Source of the DNA: UBA6522 sp965262365
GTDB taxonomy: Bacteria; Pseudomonadota; Gammaproteobacteria; Steroidobacterales; Rariloculaceae
Direction: 5' to 3'
NCBI GenBank assembly: GCA_965262365.1
Contig: OZ253541.1
Coordinates: forward strand, 4,092,001-4,156,000
Length of the DNA: 64,000 nucleotides
Each line of letters opens with the position of its first letter. Positions within the stretch are counted from its first letter, which is position 1. Both the position numbers and the translations under genes were made by a program. Below the pieces are notes generated by a model. It did not search any database. It was given only the letters and a program-made list of their open reading frames with translations, and was not told where the DNA came from. Shown piece after piece: positions 42,642 to 51,905 of this stretch.

Positions 42642-43868
42642 CTACGGTGCTGACTTTGGCATCACCTGAACGTCTGTTTCTCTAGGCACCGCCGAAGGCG
42701 TAGCCTTGTAGCCCATGGAGCGAGCGATAATGGTAGCCGTCTGTACGGCGGCATCCTTCAATGCGCGATCGTCAAGGTGAGCGTAGATCGCCGTGGTTTC
42801 GCGTTTGCGGTGCCCCAGCAACCGACCGACGGTGGTCAACCCGACGCCGTTCATCACGCCCTGCGAGGCCCAGGTGTGCCGGCAGTCATGGATGCGGAGG
42901 CTAGGCAAACCGGCCTCATCCCGGATTTGGACCCAGAACGAGTAGAGCCGTCCCGACGTGAGGTTGACTGGGAACACCCGTGTCTCGCCTTTGTTTCGCG
43001 GTAATCTCGCGAGCAAGTTTGCCGCCTCCGGGCCGAACCAGATCGTGCGCGGTCCGGTCTTGGAGTCTTCGATGCGTGCACTCGCGCCGTCCTTTCCGCA
43101 TTCTCCGATGTCGTCCCATTTGAGATTGATGATCTCGGAGAGCCGCGCGCCGGTGAGCGTCAACAGGCGGATCGCCGCAACGGGGCAGGGGTGTTCATCG
43201 CGGTGCCGGTCGAGCACGGCGCCCAGGCGCTGCAACTCCGCACGATCGAGGTACCGCGCGACGGGCCGGCGCGGATTCTTTACGATGTTGGCGCAGGCAT
43301 CGGGTACGTGGCCGCCGAGCGTGCCCCACTGTCGGGCGCAGACCAGCATGGCCCGCAGGATCTCGAACGCGCGGTTGGCCGCCCCGGGCTTGTCCGCGCT
43401 CGCCGCATCGAACCAGGCCGACACGCGGGCATGGTCGATGGCATCGAGCCGGAACCGCCCGAAATGCGGCATCAGCCGATTGCGCATGTAAATGTCGAAC
43501 GTCTTGAGCGTGGACGGTTTCCAGCGGTGCTTGCGTCGCTCGCGGTAACGGACCGCGAAAGTCCGGAACAGCGGCGCCATCTTCTTGCGCGGGGGCGTCA
43601 CGTCCTCGCCGCCCCAAAGGCGGGCCAGGACCGACGCGCCCTCGCGCCTCGCCGCGTTGAGGGACAGTTCCGGAAAACGCCCTAGCGTGATCTTGCGCAT
43701 GCGACCGTTGACGCGGGTCTGGAGGATGTAGGTCTTGACGCCCGAGGGCAGCGTGCGCACACCGAAATGCGCGAGCTGCCTGTCCCACAGGGTGTATTCC
43801 CTTGCCGCGGGCTTCGCTGCGGCGATGGCCTTCACGGTGAGGCAGGTGCGGTGCTTGCTGGCCCTCAT
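42642..43868 (-). CDS. Tyrosine recombinase/integrase 4
   Basis: 408 aa. DUF4102-type N-terminus (LWDRQLAHFGVRTLPSGVKTYILQTR), catalytic TGARLSEI, IHDCRHTWASQGV, TAIYAHL. Start overlaps the stop of the upstream integrase (ATGA at 43865-43868), so both are made together. C-terminal extension PRETDVQVMPKSAP is unremarkable. Confidence 0.92.
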   Translation of the reverse strand: MRASKHRTCLTVKAIAAAKPAAREYTLWDRQLAHFGVRTLPSGVKTYILQTRVNGRMRKITLGRFPELSLNAARREGASVLARLWGGEDVTPPRKKMAPLFRTFAVRYRERRKHRWKPSTLKTFDIYMRNRLMPHFGRFRLDAIDHARVSAWFDAASADKPGAANRAFEILRAMLVCARQWGTLGGHVPDACANIVKNPRRPVARYLDRAELQRLGAVLDRHRDEHPCPVAAIRLLTLTGARLSEIINLKWDDIGECGKDGASARIEDSKTGPRTIWFGPEAANLLARLPRNKGETRVFPVNLTSGRLYSFWVQIRDEAGLPSLRIHDCRHTWASQGVMNGVGLTTVGRLLGHRKRETTAIYAHLDDRALKDAAVQTATIIARSMGYKATPSAVPRETDVQVMPKSAP

Positions 43869-45007
43869 CGTCCGCCCTCCTTTCCATTGCCCGTCATGGC
43901 ATCGTTGACGATGCCGGATATGCGCCCCGCCGCTTGTCGGACATGCTCGTCGGCAAGGTGTGCGTAGCGTTCGGTTGAGCCGGTATCGGCATGGCCGAGC
44001 AGGCGGCCGACGGTGTAGAGATCGAGCCCGCTCATCACGCCGTGGCTTGCGAACGTGTGCCGGCAGTCGTGGATACGGACATCGTCAAGCCCGGCAAGGC
44101 GGCGCAGCTTCTGCCACCGCGCGCCGAGGTTCTTCATGGGACCGTCGCCCTTCCTGTTCGGGAAGACGAAGGGGCCGGTGCGCGCCACGCCGTTCAGGAC
44201 GGCGCGGGCGGGGGGTGGCAACTGGATCGCCTTCGGCCCGGTCTTGGAGTCCGGCAGCACGGCGCGGGTGCCGCGTATCCAGTCCCAGCGCAGCCCCGTG
44301 ATCTCCGAAGAACGCGCGCCGGTGAACAGCAGCAGCCGGATCGCGGCAGCGGCCTGTTTGTCCTCGGCATGCTCCAGCACGAAGCCTAATCGTTTCAATT
44401 CGTCCACGGACAGGAACCGCTCGCGCGGTGTCATCCTGTAGCGACGCATGTTGCGGCAGGGATTGGAGCCCTGGGGCCGGATGTCCCACAGCTCGGCCTG
44501 GCGCATGATGACGGATAGCACGGGCAGCGTCCGGTTGGCGTTGCCGGGTGTGCCGCTCATGGAGTCGAACCAGCGTCGTACGGCGGTGTGGTCGATGTCC
44601 GAGACAGGCATCTTGCCGAAGAACGGCAGGAGGTAGCGGTCGATCAGGTGGGCGTTGTTTTTCCTCGTGGAAGGCTTCCAGCGCCGACCCTGGCGGCGCA
44701 TGAACTCCTTTACGAAATCGGCGAACCGGGGTCCGGTTTGTCGTTCGGTCTTCGCGGCAGCGATGGCGGCAACAGCCTTCTGTCGGGCCTGCTCGACGGT
44801 GATTTTGCCCGCATTGCCGAGCACGATGGTTTTTCCGCCGAGCTTGTTCACGACGCGGACGATGAAGGTTTTGGCGCCCTTCGGGGTGACCTTCAGCGCG
44901 AAGGGCGGCAGGTCCTTGTCGATGACGGTCAGGCCGGTTCGACCGAACTTGTGTTCGCGGAAAGTGCGGCGCACCGTCCGCTCATTGATGGTGGCGTAGA
45001 TTCGCAT
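43865..45007 (-). CDS. Tyrosine recombinase/integrase 3
   Basis: 380 aa from ATG 45007 (AGGAGA 8 nt upstream; a longer frame starts at 45082 inside an inverted repeat). DUF4102-like N-terminus (LTVIDKDLPPFALKVTPKGAKTFIVR), catalytic TGARSSEI, IHDCRHTFASHGV, TERYAHL. First gene of the convergent right-hand integrase pair. Confidence 0.92.
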   Translation of the reverse strand: MRIYATINERTVRRTFREHKFGRTGLTVIDKDLPPFALKVTPKGAKTFIVRVVNKLGGKTIVLGNAGKITVEQARQKAVAAIAAAKTERQTGPRFADFVKEFMRRQGRRWKPSTRKNNAHLIDRYLLPFFGKMPVSDIDHTAVRRWFDSMSGTPGNANRTLPVLSVIMRQAELWDIRPQGSNPCRNMRRYRMTPRERFLSVDELKRLGFVLEHAEDKQAAAAIRLLLFTGARSSEITGLRWDWIRGTRAVLPDSKTGPKAIQLPPPARAVLNGVARTGPFVFPNRKGDGPMKNLGARWQKLRRLAGLDDVRIHDCRHTFASHGVMSGLDLYTVGRLLGHADTGSTERYAHLADEHVRQAAGRISGIVNDAMTGNGKEGGR

Positions 45008-45020
45008 GGGGGCGTCTCCT

Positions 45021-45082
45021 TTGTCTGTTACCTCGGGTGCCGTCTGTTCCAAGGGAACAAAACGGCTGGTGGTAACAGACAA
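45021..45082. promoter_or_regulatory. 12-bp inverted repeat upstream of integrase pair
   Basis: TTGTCTGTTACC (45021-45032) and GGTAACAGACAA (45071-45082) are perfect complements 38 bp apart, just upstream of the integrase start. They share GTTACC with the repeats at 20.2-20.4 kb. Could be an operator or arm-type recombinase site. Confidence 0.45.
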
Positions 45083-46056
45083 GGCACCCCACGCGGGCGG
45101 TCGCGGCCATCGTTCCGACCTAGCCTAACTCACTGTCCAATAAAGAAATCTCTCGGTCGGATGCGATCCGGTCGGGCCTCGCTCGGTGCACCATCGGTGC
45201 GTCGGGTGTGAGATAGACACGCCCACTGGCGTCGATGATGCGCTTCCTCGAGGTCCAAGCGACCGGGCGGCTGAGCCATTGTTACTACAATGGTTTAGCC
45301 GAGCGGCGCCTGAGCGGAGGCGTCCGCAGCGCAGCGGGGGGAACGTTTCCCGAACCGTCGCACGGCTTCCGGGGCGTAGTATAGGAAGCACCGGGAGCAA
45401 TTGAAAGTGCGATTCGTGCTGAGCGCCAGGAAGCGAACGGAATAGTAGAGGCGGCGCGGAAGCGAGCGAGGCGAGCCGTCGCGCACGAGGGCAGCCACCG
45501 GGCAGCGCGGCGAAGCCGGAGTTGGGCATGGAGCGTAGTGCCAGCGCGAGGAGATTGCGACGGTGGAAGAACCGCGGCGTTGGAGTAACGCGCGCCGATG
45601 GCGACCAGGCAAACGGCGGTGAGCGAAGCGAACCGCCGGGCAAGGGGACTGCGCAGTGAGCGAAGCGAACAGAGGGGCGAGGGATACCCGCCCGAAGGGA
45701 CGAGACCGCGCAGCGGGCTCGGCAGGGTAGCCCGGTCGCGAAGCGACGCCTCCAGAATCGGGACAGGCATCGGCGACACCGAAGCCAGGGAGACCAGCTT
45801 CGTCGGCAGGTGCTGGAGATCGTGGTTCTGCCGGAACGAAAAAAACTGTGCGATCGATTGGGTGTGAAGGAAAGCGGCGCAGCCGCCTCGGCGGGCGGCG
45901 CCGAAGGCGACGCCCGCCGGGATGCCAGGCGGAGGTTGGACGCCGTGCCGGAGTGAAGCGATGCGGCACCTGATCGGCGGGTGGTAGGAGTCGTTCGGAA
46001 CGGAACCGGGCCGCACCGCGCGATGACGGTGCGGCCCGTGGAAGCGACGCGCCGGA
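45083..46056. other. GC-rich non-coding region downstream of SLOG gene 2
   Basis: Long minus-strand ORFs exist here but are Arg/Ser/Pro-rich composition artefacts. Contains GTGAGCGAAGCGAAC twice (45619 and 45656) and the 15-mer GCGTCGGGTGTGAGA at 45199 that also occurs at 19933. Confidence 0.4.
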
Positions 46057-46968
46057 TCAGGTCGCGAAGCGTTTGACGGGGATCCCGAGCTGGGTCGCCT
46101 TGTCGACGAGGTTCTCGGAGATGCCGGAGCCGGGGAAGCTGACGACGCCTTTCGGAAGCAGGCTGAGGAGCTGATCGTTGCGCCGGAACGGTGCGGCTTT
46201 GCCGTGGGCGTTCCAGTCGGGCTTGCAGACGACCTGGTGCACACCGCGGGATTCCGCCCAACGGGAGGCGATTTTCTCGGCACCCGGTCCGCCGCCGTGT
46301 ACGAGCACCATGTCCGGATACTTGCCGCGGACTTGATCGAGCGCAGTAAAGATCCGGTTGGCGTCGTCGACGGGCTTGGAGCCGGTGACAGCCACCAGGG
46401 TGCCTTCGGGCAGGTGCGCCTGGGTCTTCTCGGTCTCGCGAGCGCGGAGGAAGTCCCGGGCGTCGATCGCGGCAGAGGTCAGTTTCGAGGTGCGGCTCGT
46501 GTGCGACCCGTGACGGGGACGCCAGGTGTTGCCGGTGTCGGAGCGGTACCGCTCGGCCGCCGCGTCCCGCAGCCGCTCGAAGGCGTCGCGCCGGTCGCCG
46601 AGATGCTGTGCGCGTTCGGTGATTCTCTCCAGTTCCCAGGCGTTGATCTCGGAACCATCCTGAGAGGCTTGCAGGTTTTTCAGCTCCGGCGCCAGCCGGT
46701 CGATTGTCCGGTCGAGTCTCACGGTCTGCATGTGCAGCGTGTTGACGAAGCCCCAGAGCAGTGACTCTCGTTCGTCGGCGAGCTGTGTGCCGTCCGGTGC
46801 GATCTCGTCGACGAAGGCGTCGAGGATCGTCTCGAGGCCCTGGAGGGCTTCGGATTCGTCCCAGACCGCGCGTGGATCGGGTTCGCCCCTGTTGGGTCCG
46901 CCGCCGAAGTATTCGAGGTTCTCGCAGATGACCGCGGTGGGAGAAGCGTGTTGAGCGTGAGTAAGCAT
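46057..46968 (-). CDS. SLOG-fold DUF2493 protein (module 2)
   Basis: 303 aa; paralogue of 20498-21424 along its full length (ENLEYFGG; GTQLADERESLLWGFVNTLH; VHGGGPGAEKIASRWAES; CKPDWNAHGKAAPFRRNDQL; FPGSGISENLVDKA). Ribosome site AGGAGC. Predicted nucleotide-binding; role in the module unknown. Confidence 0.8.
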   Translation of the reverse strand: MLTHAQHASPTAVICENLEYFGGGPNRGEPDPRAVWDESEALQGLETILDAFVDEIAPDGTQLADERESLLWGFVNTLHMQTVRLDRTIDRLAPELKNLQASQDGSEINAWELERITERAQHLGDRRDAFERLRDAAAERYRSDTGNTWRPRHGSHTSRTSKLTSAAIDARDFLRARETEKTQAHLPEGTLVAVTGSKPVDDANRIFTALDQVRGKYPDMVLVHGGGPGAEKIASRWAESRGVHQVVCKPDWNAHGKAAPFRRNDQLLSLLPKGVVSFPGSGISENLVDKATQLGIPVKRFAT

Positions 46969-47010
46969 GGTGAGCTCCTGTCTTTTCTTAATTGAGAGAG
47001 CACGGCGGGG

Positions 47011-47159
47011 TATTCCGTCGTGACATGTTTAGTGGGATGCGCGCGCGCAGGGCAGTCACCCGCTTGCGGGCCGCAATGAAATGGAGGACCCGGAGGGGCT
47101 TGCCCCGCAGGGTTGACGCCTGAGCACGTGTGTCACGCTGAACGTGTCATGACGGAATA
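47011..47159 (+). ncRNA. Candidate structured RNA upstream of SLOG gene (copy 2)
   Basis: The closing stem TATTCCGTCGTGACA (47011-47025) pairs with TGTCATGACGGAATA (47145-47159): 15 pairs with one G-U wobble that exists only if the plus strand is the RNA. Inner hairpins are CCCG-CTTG-CGGG (47059-47070) and ACCC ... GGGG-CTTG-CCCC ... GGGT (about 47088-47113). CUUG loops closed by G-C are a stable RNA tetraloop on this strand. Shares GCGCGCGCAG, GGACCC, GGGTTG and TGAGCACGTGTG with copy 1. Confidence 0.5.
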
Positions 47160-47192
47160 AAAACTTTCAAACCCGCGACTCGTTCTTCATTG

Positions 47193-48239
47193 CTAGACTG
47201 CGGCGTAGCCGCACCGACTTTGCCCGTGAGGTTGGGTGACCAGCGGCGCCAGTCGACGTGCGAGGCGTCGGAAACCGAGCTCCACGAGGTCGTCGTTGAA
47301 ATCGCCGCGGTTGGGAACGAGCACGGCGCAGCCGATGCCAAGCCGCGTGCATCGCAGTTGCAGGCGACGCGCGGCGCGCTCGCCTTGCTCGTCCCGGTCC
47401 TGGGCGACGATCAATCGCGCGGTCATCAACGGCGGAACGAACGTGCCGAGCCCCCCCGCCGAAAGCGCAGCGGCCGCGAACGTCCCCGACGGAACCGGTG
47501 TTCGCAAGGCGCCGTCCGGCAGTACGGTGACGAGTGACAGTACCGTCTCGATGCCCTCGCCCACCAGGAGCGTGGAGGCTGCAGCCGGTTCACCGAAGCG
47601 CACGGCGAAGCCGTGCAGGCGACCGAGAGCCTTGCGGGGCCGCCCGACCGGGGCCTTGGCCGGTCGGCGCGGATCGAGCCAGGTGCGGTGCACGCCCTGG
47701 AGTTCTCCGTCGTCGCCGGCGACCGCGGCGACCAGCGCGGGATAGCGGCGCCAGCCGCCCGCGTCTGGGCGGTAAGGGAGCGAGGGATGAAACCGCAATG
47801 CCGGGAACCGGCAGCGGTGAATGCCGCGAGCGCGAAGGTAGGCCTCGGCGTGCGAGGCGTCGATGGGTTGACAGCGATTCCACAGATTGCGGGCCGCTTC
47901 GTTGCGGTCGTAAGTGTCGGGGCTGGAAGATGCCGGCGAGAAGGGTTGCGCCAGGAACCGGCGCGCCTCGGCCAGCGCCTCGCGAAGCGAGCGCGCGCCG
48001 GTGGCGAGACGGATGAGGTCGAGCAGGTCGCCGTGCTGTGACGTGGCTGCATCCTGCCATTTCCCCGGCGTACCCGGCGGGGAAAGCCGCACGAACAGCG
48101 AGCGGCCCGGCGCACCGCGCACGTCGCCGGCACACCAGTACCGGCCCTGGCGGCGCCCGCGAGGCAGGTAGTTGCGGCAGACATCCTCGGCGTGCGCAGC
48201 CAGCGCGGCGGCGGTGTCGGCGGCGTTCATGGATTGCAT
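47193..48239 (-). CDS. Toprim-domain primase-like protein
   Basis: 348 aa from ATG 48239 (48230 also possible). N-terminal DUF7146-like zinc/primase region (YLPRGRRQGRYWCAGDV, GKWQDAATSQHGDLLDLIRLATG). Middle block AYLRARGIHRCRFPALRFHPSLPYRP. Toprim block with LLVGEGIETVLSL and RLIVAQDRDEQGERAA. Related proteins of plasmids and integrative elements act in replication priming. It stands where module 1 has a 75-aa ORF. Confidence 0.8.
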   Translation of the reverse strand: MQSMNAADTAAALAAHAEDVCRNYLPRGRRQGRYWCAGDVRGAPGRSLFVRLSPPGTPGKWQDAATSQHGDLLDLIRLATGARSLREALAEARRFLAQPFSPASSSPDTYDRNEAARNLWNRCQPIDASHAEAYLRARGIHRCRFPALRFHPSLPYRPDAGGWRRYPALVAAVAGDDGELQGVHRTWLDPRRPAKAPVGRPRKALGRLHGFAVRFGEPAAASTLLVGEGIETVLSLVTVLPDGALRTPVPSGTFAAAALSAGGLGTFVPPLMTARLIVAQDRDEQGERAARRLQLRCTRLGIGCAVLVPNRGDFNDDLVELGFRRLARRLAPLVTQPHGQSRCGYAAV

Positions 48240-48503
48240 CCGGCAGAGGGTCGCGCCAAACCGGCGCGAAGGAATGGGAAAGGCGACGGGATCATCGGGT
48301 TGGCTCTCCGCTGAAGGGATCGCCCCGGTTCCGGTCGGACTCGACCGCCCGAGGGCGTGAGGCGGAGACGAACGGCCCGGAGACCGGGCCGTGAGGTGAA
48401 GGCAGGATAGCGGCAGGAGATGCGGCATCGGTTGGCCGCATAGGAAAAGGCCGACCGCCGCCGGGATGGCGACGGCCGGCCTTCAGGGGCGCGGAGGAGG
48501 CGT

Positions 48504-48965
48504 CTAGAACGGAATTTCCGAATCCAGATCATCCTGCGAGGTGCCCTGCGCGGGCTCGCTTGCCGCCTGGGCCTCGGCCTGCGGCGCGCCGCCGCCGTTG
48601 GAGCCGTTGGCACCATTGGGCCGGTCGAGGAACTGCACCCGGCCGCCCGGGGCCAGCAGGATCTCGGTCGAGAACCGATCCGATTCCTCGCCGTCCTTGC
48701 GCCAGCGCCGCGTCTGCAGCTTGCCGGAGACGTAGACGAGCCGGCCCTTCCTGGCGTGCTTCTCCAGCATGTCAATGAGGCCGGGCTGGAAACTGACCAC
48801 CCGGTGCCACTCGGTGCGCTCCTCTCGGTTGCCGGAGTTGCGATCGAGGTAGCTCTCGTCGGTGGCGATGGACAGGTTCGCGACGCGGCCGCCGCTGGTG
48901 AGATGGTTGATGACGGCATCGGCACCCAGACGGCCGATGACTTCTGCGCGATTCAAACCAAACAT
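48504..48965 (-). CDS. ssb: Single-stranded DNA-binding protein (module 2)
   Basis: 153 aa from ATG 48965; a longer open frame exists but this start has AGGAG upstream and matches copy 1. OB-fold NRAEVIGRLGADAVINHL, RVANLSIATDESY, RKGRLVYVSGKLQTRRW; acidic tip DLDSEIPF. Confidence 0.95.
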   Translation of the reverse strand: MFGLNRAEVIGRLGADAVINHLTSGGRVANLSIATDESYLDRNSGNREERTEWHRVVSFQPGLIDMLEKHARKGRLVYVSGKLQTRRWRKDGEESDRFSTEILLAPGGRVQFLDRPNGANGSNGGGAPQAEAQAASEPAQGTSQDDLDSEIPF

Positions 48966-49069
48966 GGTAGATCTCCTGAGGTACTGGTTAATGACAAAAG
49001 GTTGAACGAACCGGGAACGACTCTCCCGAGCCCTCCCCGATTCACCCTTTTCGGGCCTGGCCCGAACTC

Positions 49070-49288
49070 TCAGACCGGCGAAGCGGACCGCGCCGCGACA
49101 ACCTGGCGGGCCACATGAGCGGGCAGGCCGATCTCGGCGAGCAGCGATTCGGTGTCGACGTTTGGAGCGCAGGCTTCGCGGCGCGCAGCGCAATTTGGAT
49201 CCGGGGCGTCAGCCACGGTGTCGGCGGTAAACGGTTTGTTGAAGTCGAGCGGCACGGGGTCCGCGCCGTCATGGGCAAGGTGATACAT
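49070..49288 (-). CDS. Small protein of module 2
   Basis: 72 aa with GCGGAG ribosome site: MYHLAHDGADPVPLDFNKPFTADTVADAPDPNCAARREACAPN, TESLLAEIGLPAHVARQVV. Same position as the 58-aa ORF in module 1. Function unknown. Confidence 0.5.
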   Translation of the reverse strand: MYHLAHDGADPVPLDFNKPFTADTVADAPDPNCAARREACAPNVDTESLLAEIGLPAHVARQVVAARSASPV

Positions 49289-49403
49289 GGGGATTCTCCG
49301 CAGGAGTCAAAGGATCCCGCGGGCCGAAACTCTCTCTCGGCCCACGGGCGCTCGCCCCCGCCGTGCGACACCTCACGTTGCAGATTCGCGGCCAGCGGCC
49401 GGA

Positions 49404-50420
49404 TCAATTCCAACCCGCGATCGAGTGCATCGGCGAGTTCTCGACGAGGAGTTCGACGTCATCGAGCGACAGCCCCGCAAAGCTCAGGCTCAGGATGGCA
49501 TCCTCCCAACGGTCCCAGGTGCCGAGGTCATCGCCGCTGGAGCGGTCGACGACGGTGCAGCCGGGATCCCAGTCCGGCATGCCGCACGCGTGCCCGGCGC
49601 GCTCGTACTCGCGACTGGCGCAATCCTCGCACCGCGATGCTCCGAAGGTCGGGTTCCGCCCACAGTGTGTGCAGACCCATCGAGCGCGGCGCTCGGCATA
49701 ACGGGTGCGGCTGGCCTCGTTCTTCTTCGGCTGGTAGCCGGCCTCGATGACCGAGCAGGGGCCGCAGAGCAGCGTACCGTCGAAGGCCGGCGTGGCGCAC
49801 CGCGTACAAAGACCGGCCGCCCGCCGTGCGGCGTACGTCTGCCGGTCGGCGGTCCGGCGCGCCTCGATACAGGTGTCGCAGCTCGATGCGCCGTCGACGG
49901 GCCGGCTGCGACCGCACCGAACGCAGAGGCCGGCCGCCCGGCGCGCCCGCTGTCGTTGCCGGGTGCGGCGGCGAGCGTTTCGGCGTTTGTATGCCACCGG
50001 TTTGCCTCCGTACGGTTTTCCGGCGTCGCGGGCTCTAGCGTATCGATCGCGATCACGCCGCCGCTGGCGCTCGCTGCAACCGGCGCACAGTTTCCGTTCC
50101 GGCTCGTAAGGATGCCGGCCGCATTTGCTACAGAGCCCCTGGGCCAGACGTTCGGCTGCCTTGGCTTTGGCGCGTTGGTACTCGGTCTGCCTGGCCCTTG
50201 GGTTCCGGATCCGCCTGATGCCGGTCGCGCGGCGTTTCGCGGCGCGGGCCCGGTCGGCGATGCGGCGCTTCTCGGCGCACGGATCGCAAATTGCGCGCCC
50301 CGGAGCGGCAGACTGCCGGCCGCAGCGAGGGCAGAGGCCACGGGCTACACGCTCGGCGGTTCGCCGGCGGGATCGCTGGCGGTCGAATTCGCGCCGCCGC
50401 TCGGGATCGGCGTAGGCCAT
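49404..50420 (-). CDS. Multi-zinc-ribbon basic protein (module 2)
   Basis: 338 aa, paralogue of 22997-24016. CxxC pairs: CPRCGR/CDPC, CSKCGR/CAGC, CVRCGR/CDTC, CTRCAT/CGPC, CTHCGR/CEDC, separated by Arg-rich helices. C-terminal domain DWDPGCTVVDRSSGDD ... ILSLSFAGLSLDDVELLVEN parallels copy 1. Probably nucleic-acid-binding. Confidence 0.7.
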   Translation of the reverse strand: MAYADPERRREFDRQRSRRRTAERVARGLCPRCGRQSAAPGRAICDPCAEKRRIADRARAAKRRATGIRRIRNPRARQTEYQRAKAKAAERLAQGLCSKCGRHPYEPERKLCAGCSERQRRRDRDRYARARDAGKPYGGKPVAYKRRNARRRTRQRQRARRAAGLCVRCGRSRPVDGASSCDTCIEARRTADRQTYAARRAAGLCTRCATPAFDGTLLCGPCSVIEAGYQPKKNEASRTRYAERRARWVCTHCGRNPTFGASRCEDCASREYERAGHACGMPDWDPGCTVVDRSSGDDLGTWDRWEDAILSLSFAGLSLDDVELLVENSPMHSIAGWN

Positions 50421-50489
50421 GGCGCTCTCCGTGGAAGGTGGGCGAACACCGTCAGACGGACGGCGGTACGTACATGGGGAAAGTGACGT

Positions 50490-50822
50490 TCAGCGGCGTT
50501 TCGTGCGGTCGCCGAACAGGCCGCATGCGGCATAGCCCCAGTATTGAATTCCGCTGCGCGTACCGAGGCCCGTGCAGACAATGATCTCGTTGTAGACGGG
50601 GCGAAGCTCCTGGACGGCGTCGAGCGAAGCGACCTCGGGCTTCGGCCGGCCGCGCCCGTTGTTCTTCGCCGGCGCCTTGCCGGGCCAGCGGCGTATTTCT
50701 CCATTGCTCATGGCCCGGAAGCGCTCTACGACATAACATTCGCCCTGGTCGACGAGTCCGCCGCCGAAATAGTGGGTGAGAAAAGTCGACGCCGGCGCGC
50801 GGCCGTTGGTGGATGTGCTCAT
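50490..50822 (-). CDS. Small conserved protein of module 2
   Basis: 110 aa from ATG 50822; a longer frame starts at 50867 but this start matches the module 1 homologue. TFLTHYFGGGLVDQGECYVVERFRAM ... SLDAVQELRPVYNEIIVCTGL ... IQYWGYAACGLFG. First gene of module 2. Confidence 0.65.
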   Translation of the reverse strand: MSTSTNGRAPASTFLTHYFGGGLVDQGECYVVERFRAMSNGEIRRWPGKAPAKNNGRGRPKPEVASLDAVQELRPVYNEIIVCTGLGTRSGIQYWGYAACGLFGDRTKRR

Positions 50823-51036
50823 CGCGAAAGACTCCCTGCTGCCGGTGATCGGAGGACCGGCCGGCACCCTCCGCGGACACCGCCCTCGTCCCGGTCACAG
50901 GCGGACCCGGCCTCTCGGCGACGCTCGGGCACGGAATAGAAAGAATCGCGAGTCAATTGGCGCGGGATGGAATCGGCCGGAGCGGGTATGATGCCGACCG
51001 GACGGACGCATGCGGGTCGGCAACGGGAGGAAAGGC

Positions 51037-51327
51037 ATGGGCATCGATGAAGGCAAACTCACCAAGGGGCAATTGAGGAAACTCAACGCGCTAAGAAAAT
51101 CGGTGGGCGATGAACTGGGCGAGGAAGTTTTTCGCAAGTGGCTCGCACAACAGGCTGCGGCCTCGGCGCCGAAAGTGGACCCGGTGGCGGCAATGATCGA
51201 GGAGGCGCTGGCAAACTTCGCCAACGACCGAAAGTTCAACCTTGGTGTTTACGGCTACACCGTGAGGAGGACGAGGGGCAGTGGGAAATCCGGTTTCGTG
51301 GCAATCAAGAACGCGAAGCGGACCTGA
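51037..51327 (+). CDS. Small hypothetical protein
   Basis: 96 aa from ATG 51037 with GGAGG upstream. KLTKGQLRKLNALRKSVGDELGEEVFRKWLAQQA ... FNLGVYGYTVRRTRGSGKSGFVAIKN. Helical first half, basic beta-rich tail. Divergent from module 2. Function unknown. Confidence 0.6.
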   Translation: MGIDEGKLTKGQLRKLNALRKSVGDELGEEVFRKWLAQQAAASAPKVDPVAAMIEEALANFANDRKFNLGVYGYTVRRTRGSGKSGFVAIKNAKRT

Positions 51328-51401
51328 ATGTTCGGGAACGGCGAACATTCCACGTAGACGCCCCGCGTGGGTGCTGATCGTGGGCGCGATTCATTTCCGG
51401 C

Positions 51402-51803
51402 ATGCCTGACAAAAGGGCGATGTCGTTGGCGCTGGCTTGTCTGGCCGTGCGGCAGGACGGCCTGGAAGCAGCCAGTGAAGCATTGCGTGCTCTGGAGGAC
51501 GCTTTGGACGCGCCCCTGATGGATGAGCGCGTGAAGCGTAACGCGCCGGTGGTCGACGATCTGCTGGAAGCGCTGCTTGCCGTGGCCGTCCCGGAGAGCG
51601 CGGCGGAGGCACGCGGCGCGTGGCGCACGCTGGATGAGGGGCGCGCCACGCTGGACCTGCTGAGCGAGCTGGACCCCATGGACGCAATGGAGCCACTGGC
51701 TGCAATGGACGTGAGAGAGGCGGCCTACAATGCGGCGCTTGCGCTTGACGCACTGGCCGGCGGACGCGAGGCACAGTTGGCGTTGCTGGGTAACGTGGAA
51801 TAG
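51402..51803 (+). CDS. Small Ala/Leu-rich helical protein
   Basis: 133 aa. Nearly all alpha-helical: LALACLAVRQDGLEAASEALRALEDALDAPL, LLEALLAVAVPESAAEARGAW. No family recognised. Confidence 0.5.
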   Translation: MPDKRAMSLALACLAVRQDGLEAASEALRALEDALDAPLMDERVKRNAPVVDDLLEALLAVAVPESAAEARGAWRTLDEGRATLDLLSELDPMDAMEPLAAMDVREAAYNAALALDALAGGREAQLALLGNVE

Positions 51804-51905
51804 CTTCCTGGGGCGTACGCTGAATCGGATAGTATTTTGCAGTATCGTTCTTCGTCGCTATGCGACAAGCAGGAATTGGTAGCTGTTACGTAAGCAAGTT
51901 GCCAA

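Noticed and set aside
45125..46283. 378-aa and 332-aa minus-strand ORFs
   Set aside because: They partly overlap the SLOG gene in other frames and are Arg/Ser/Pro-rich throughout; no recognisable domain or ribosome site.
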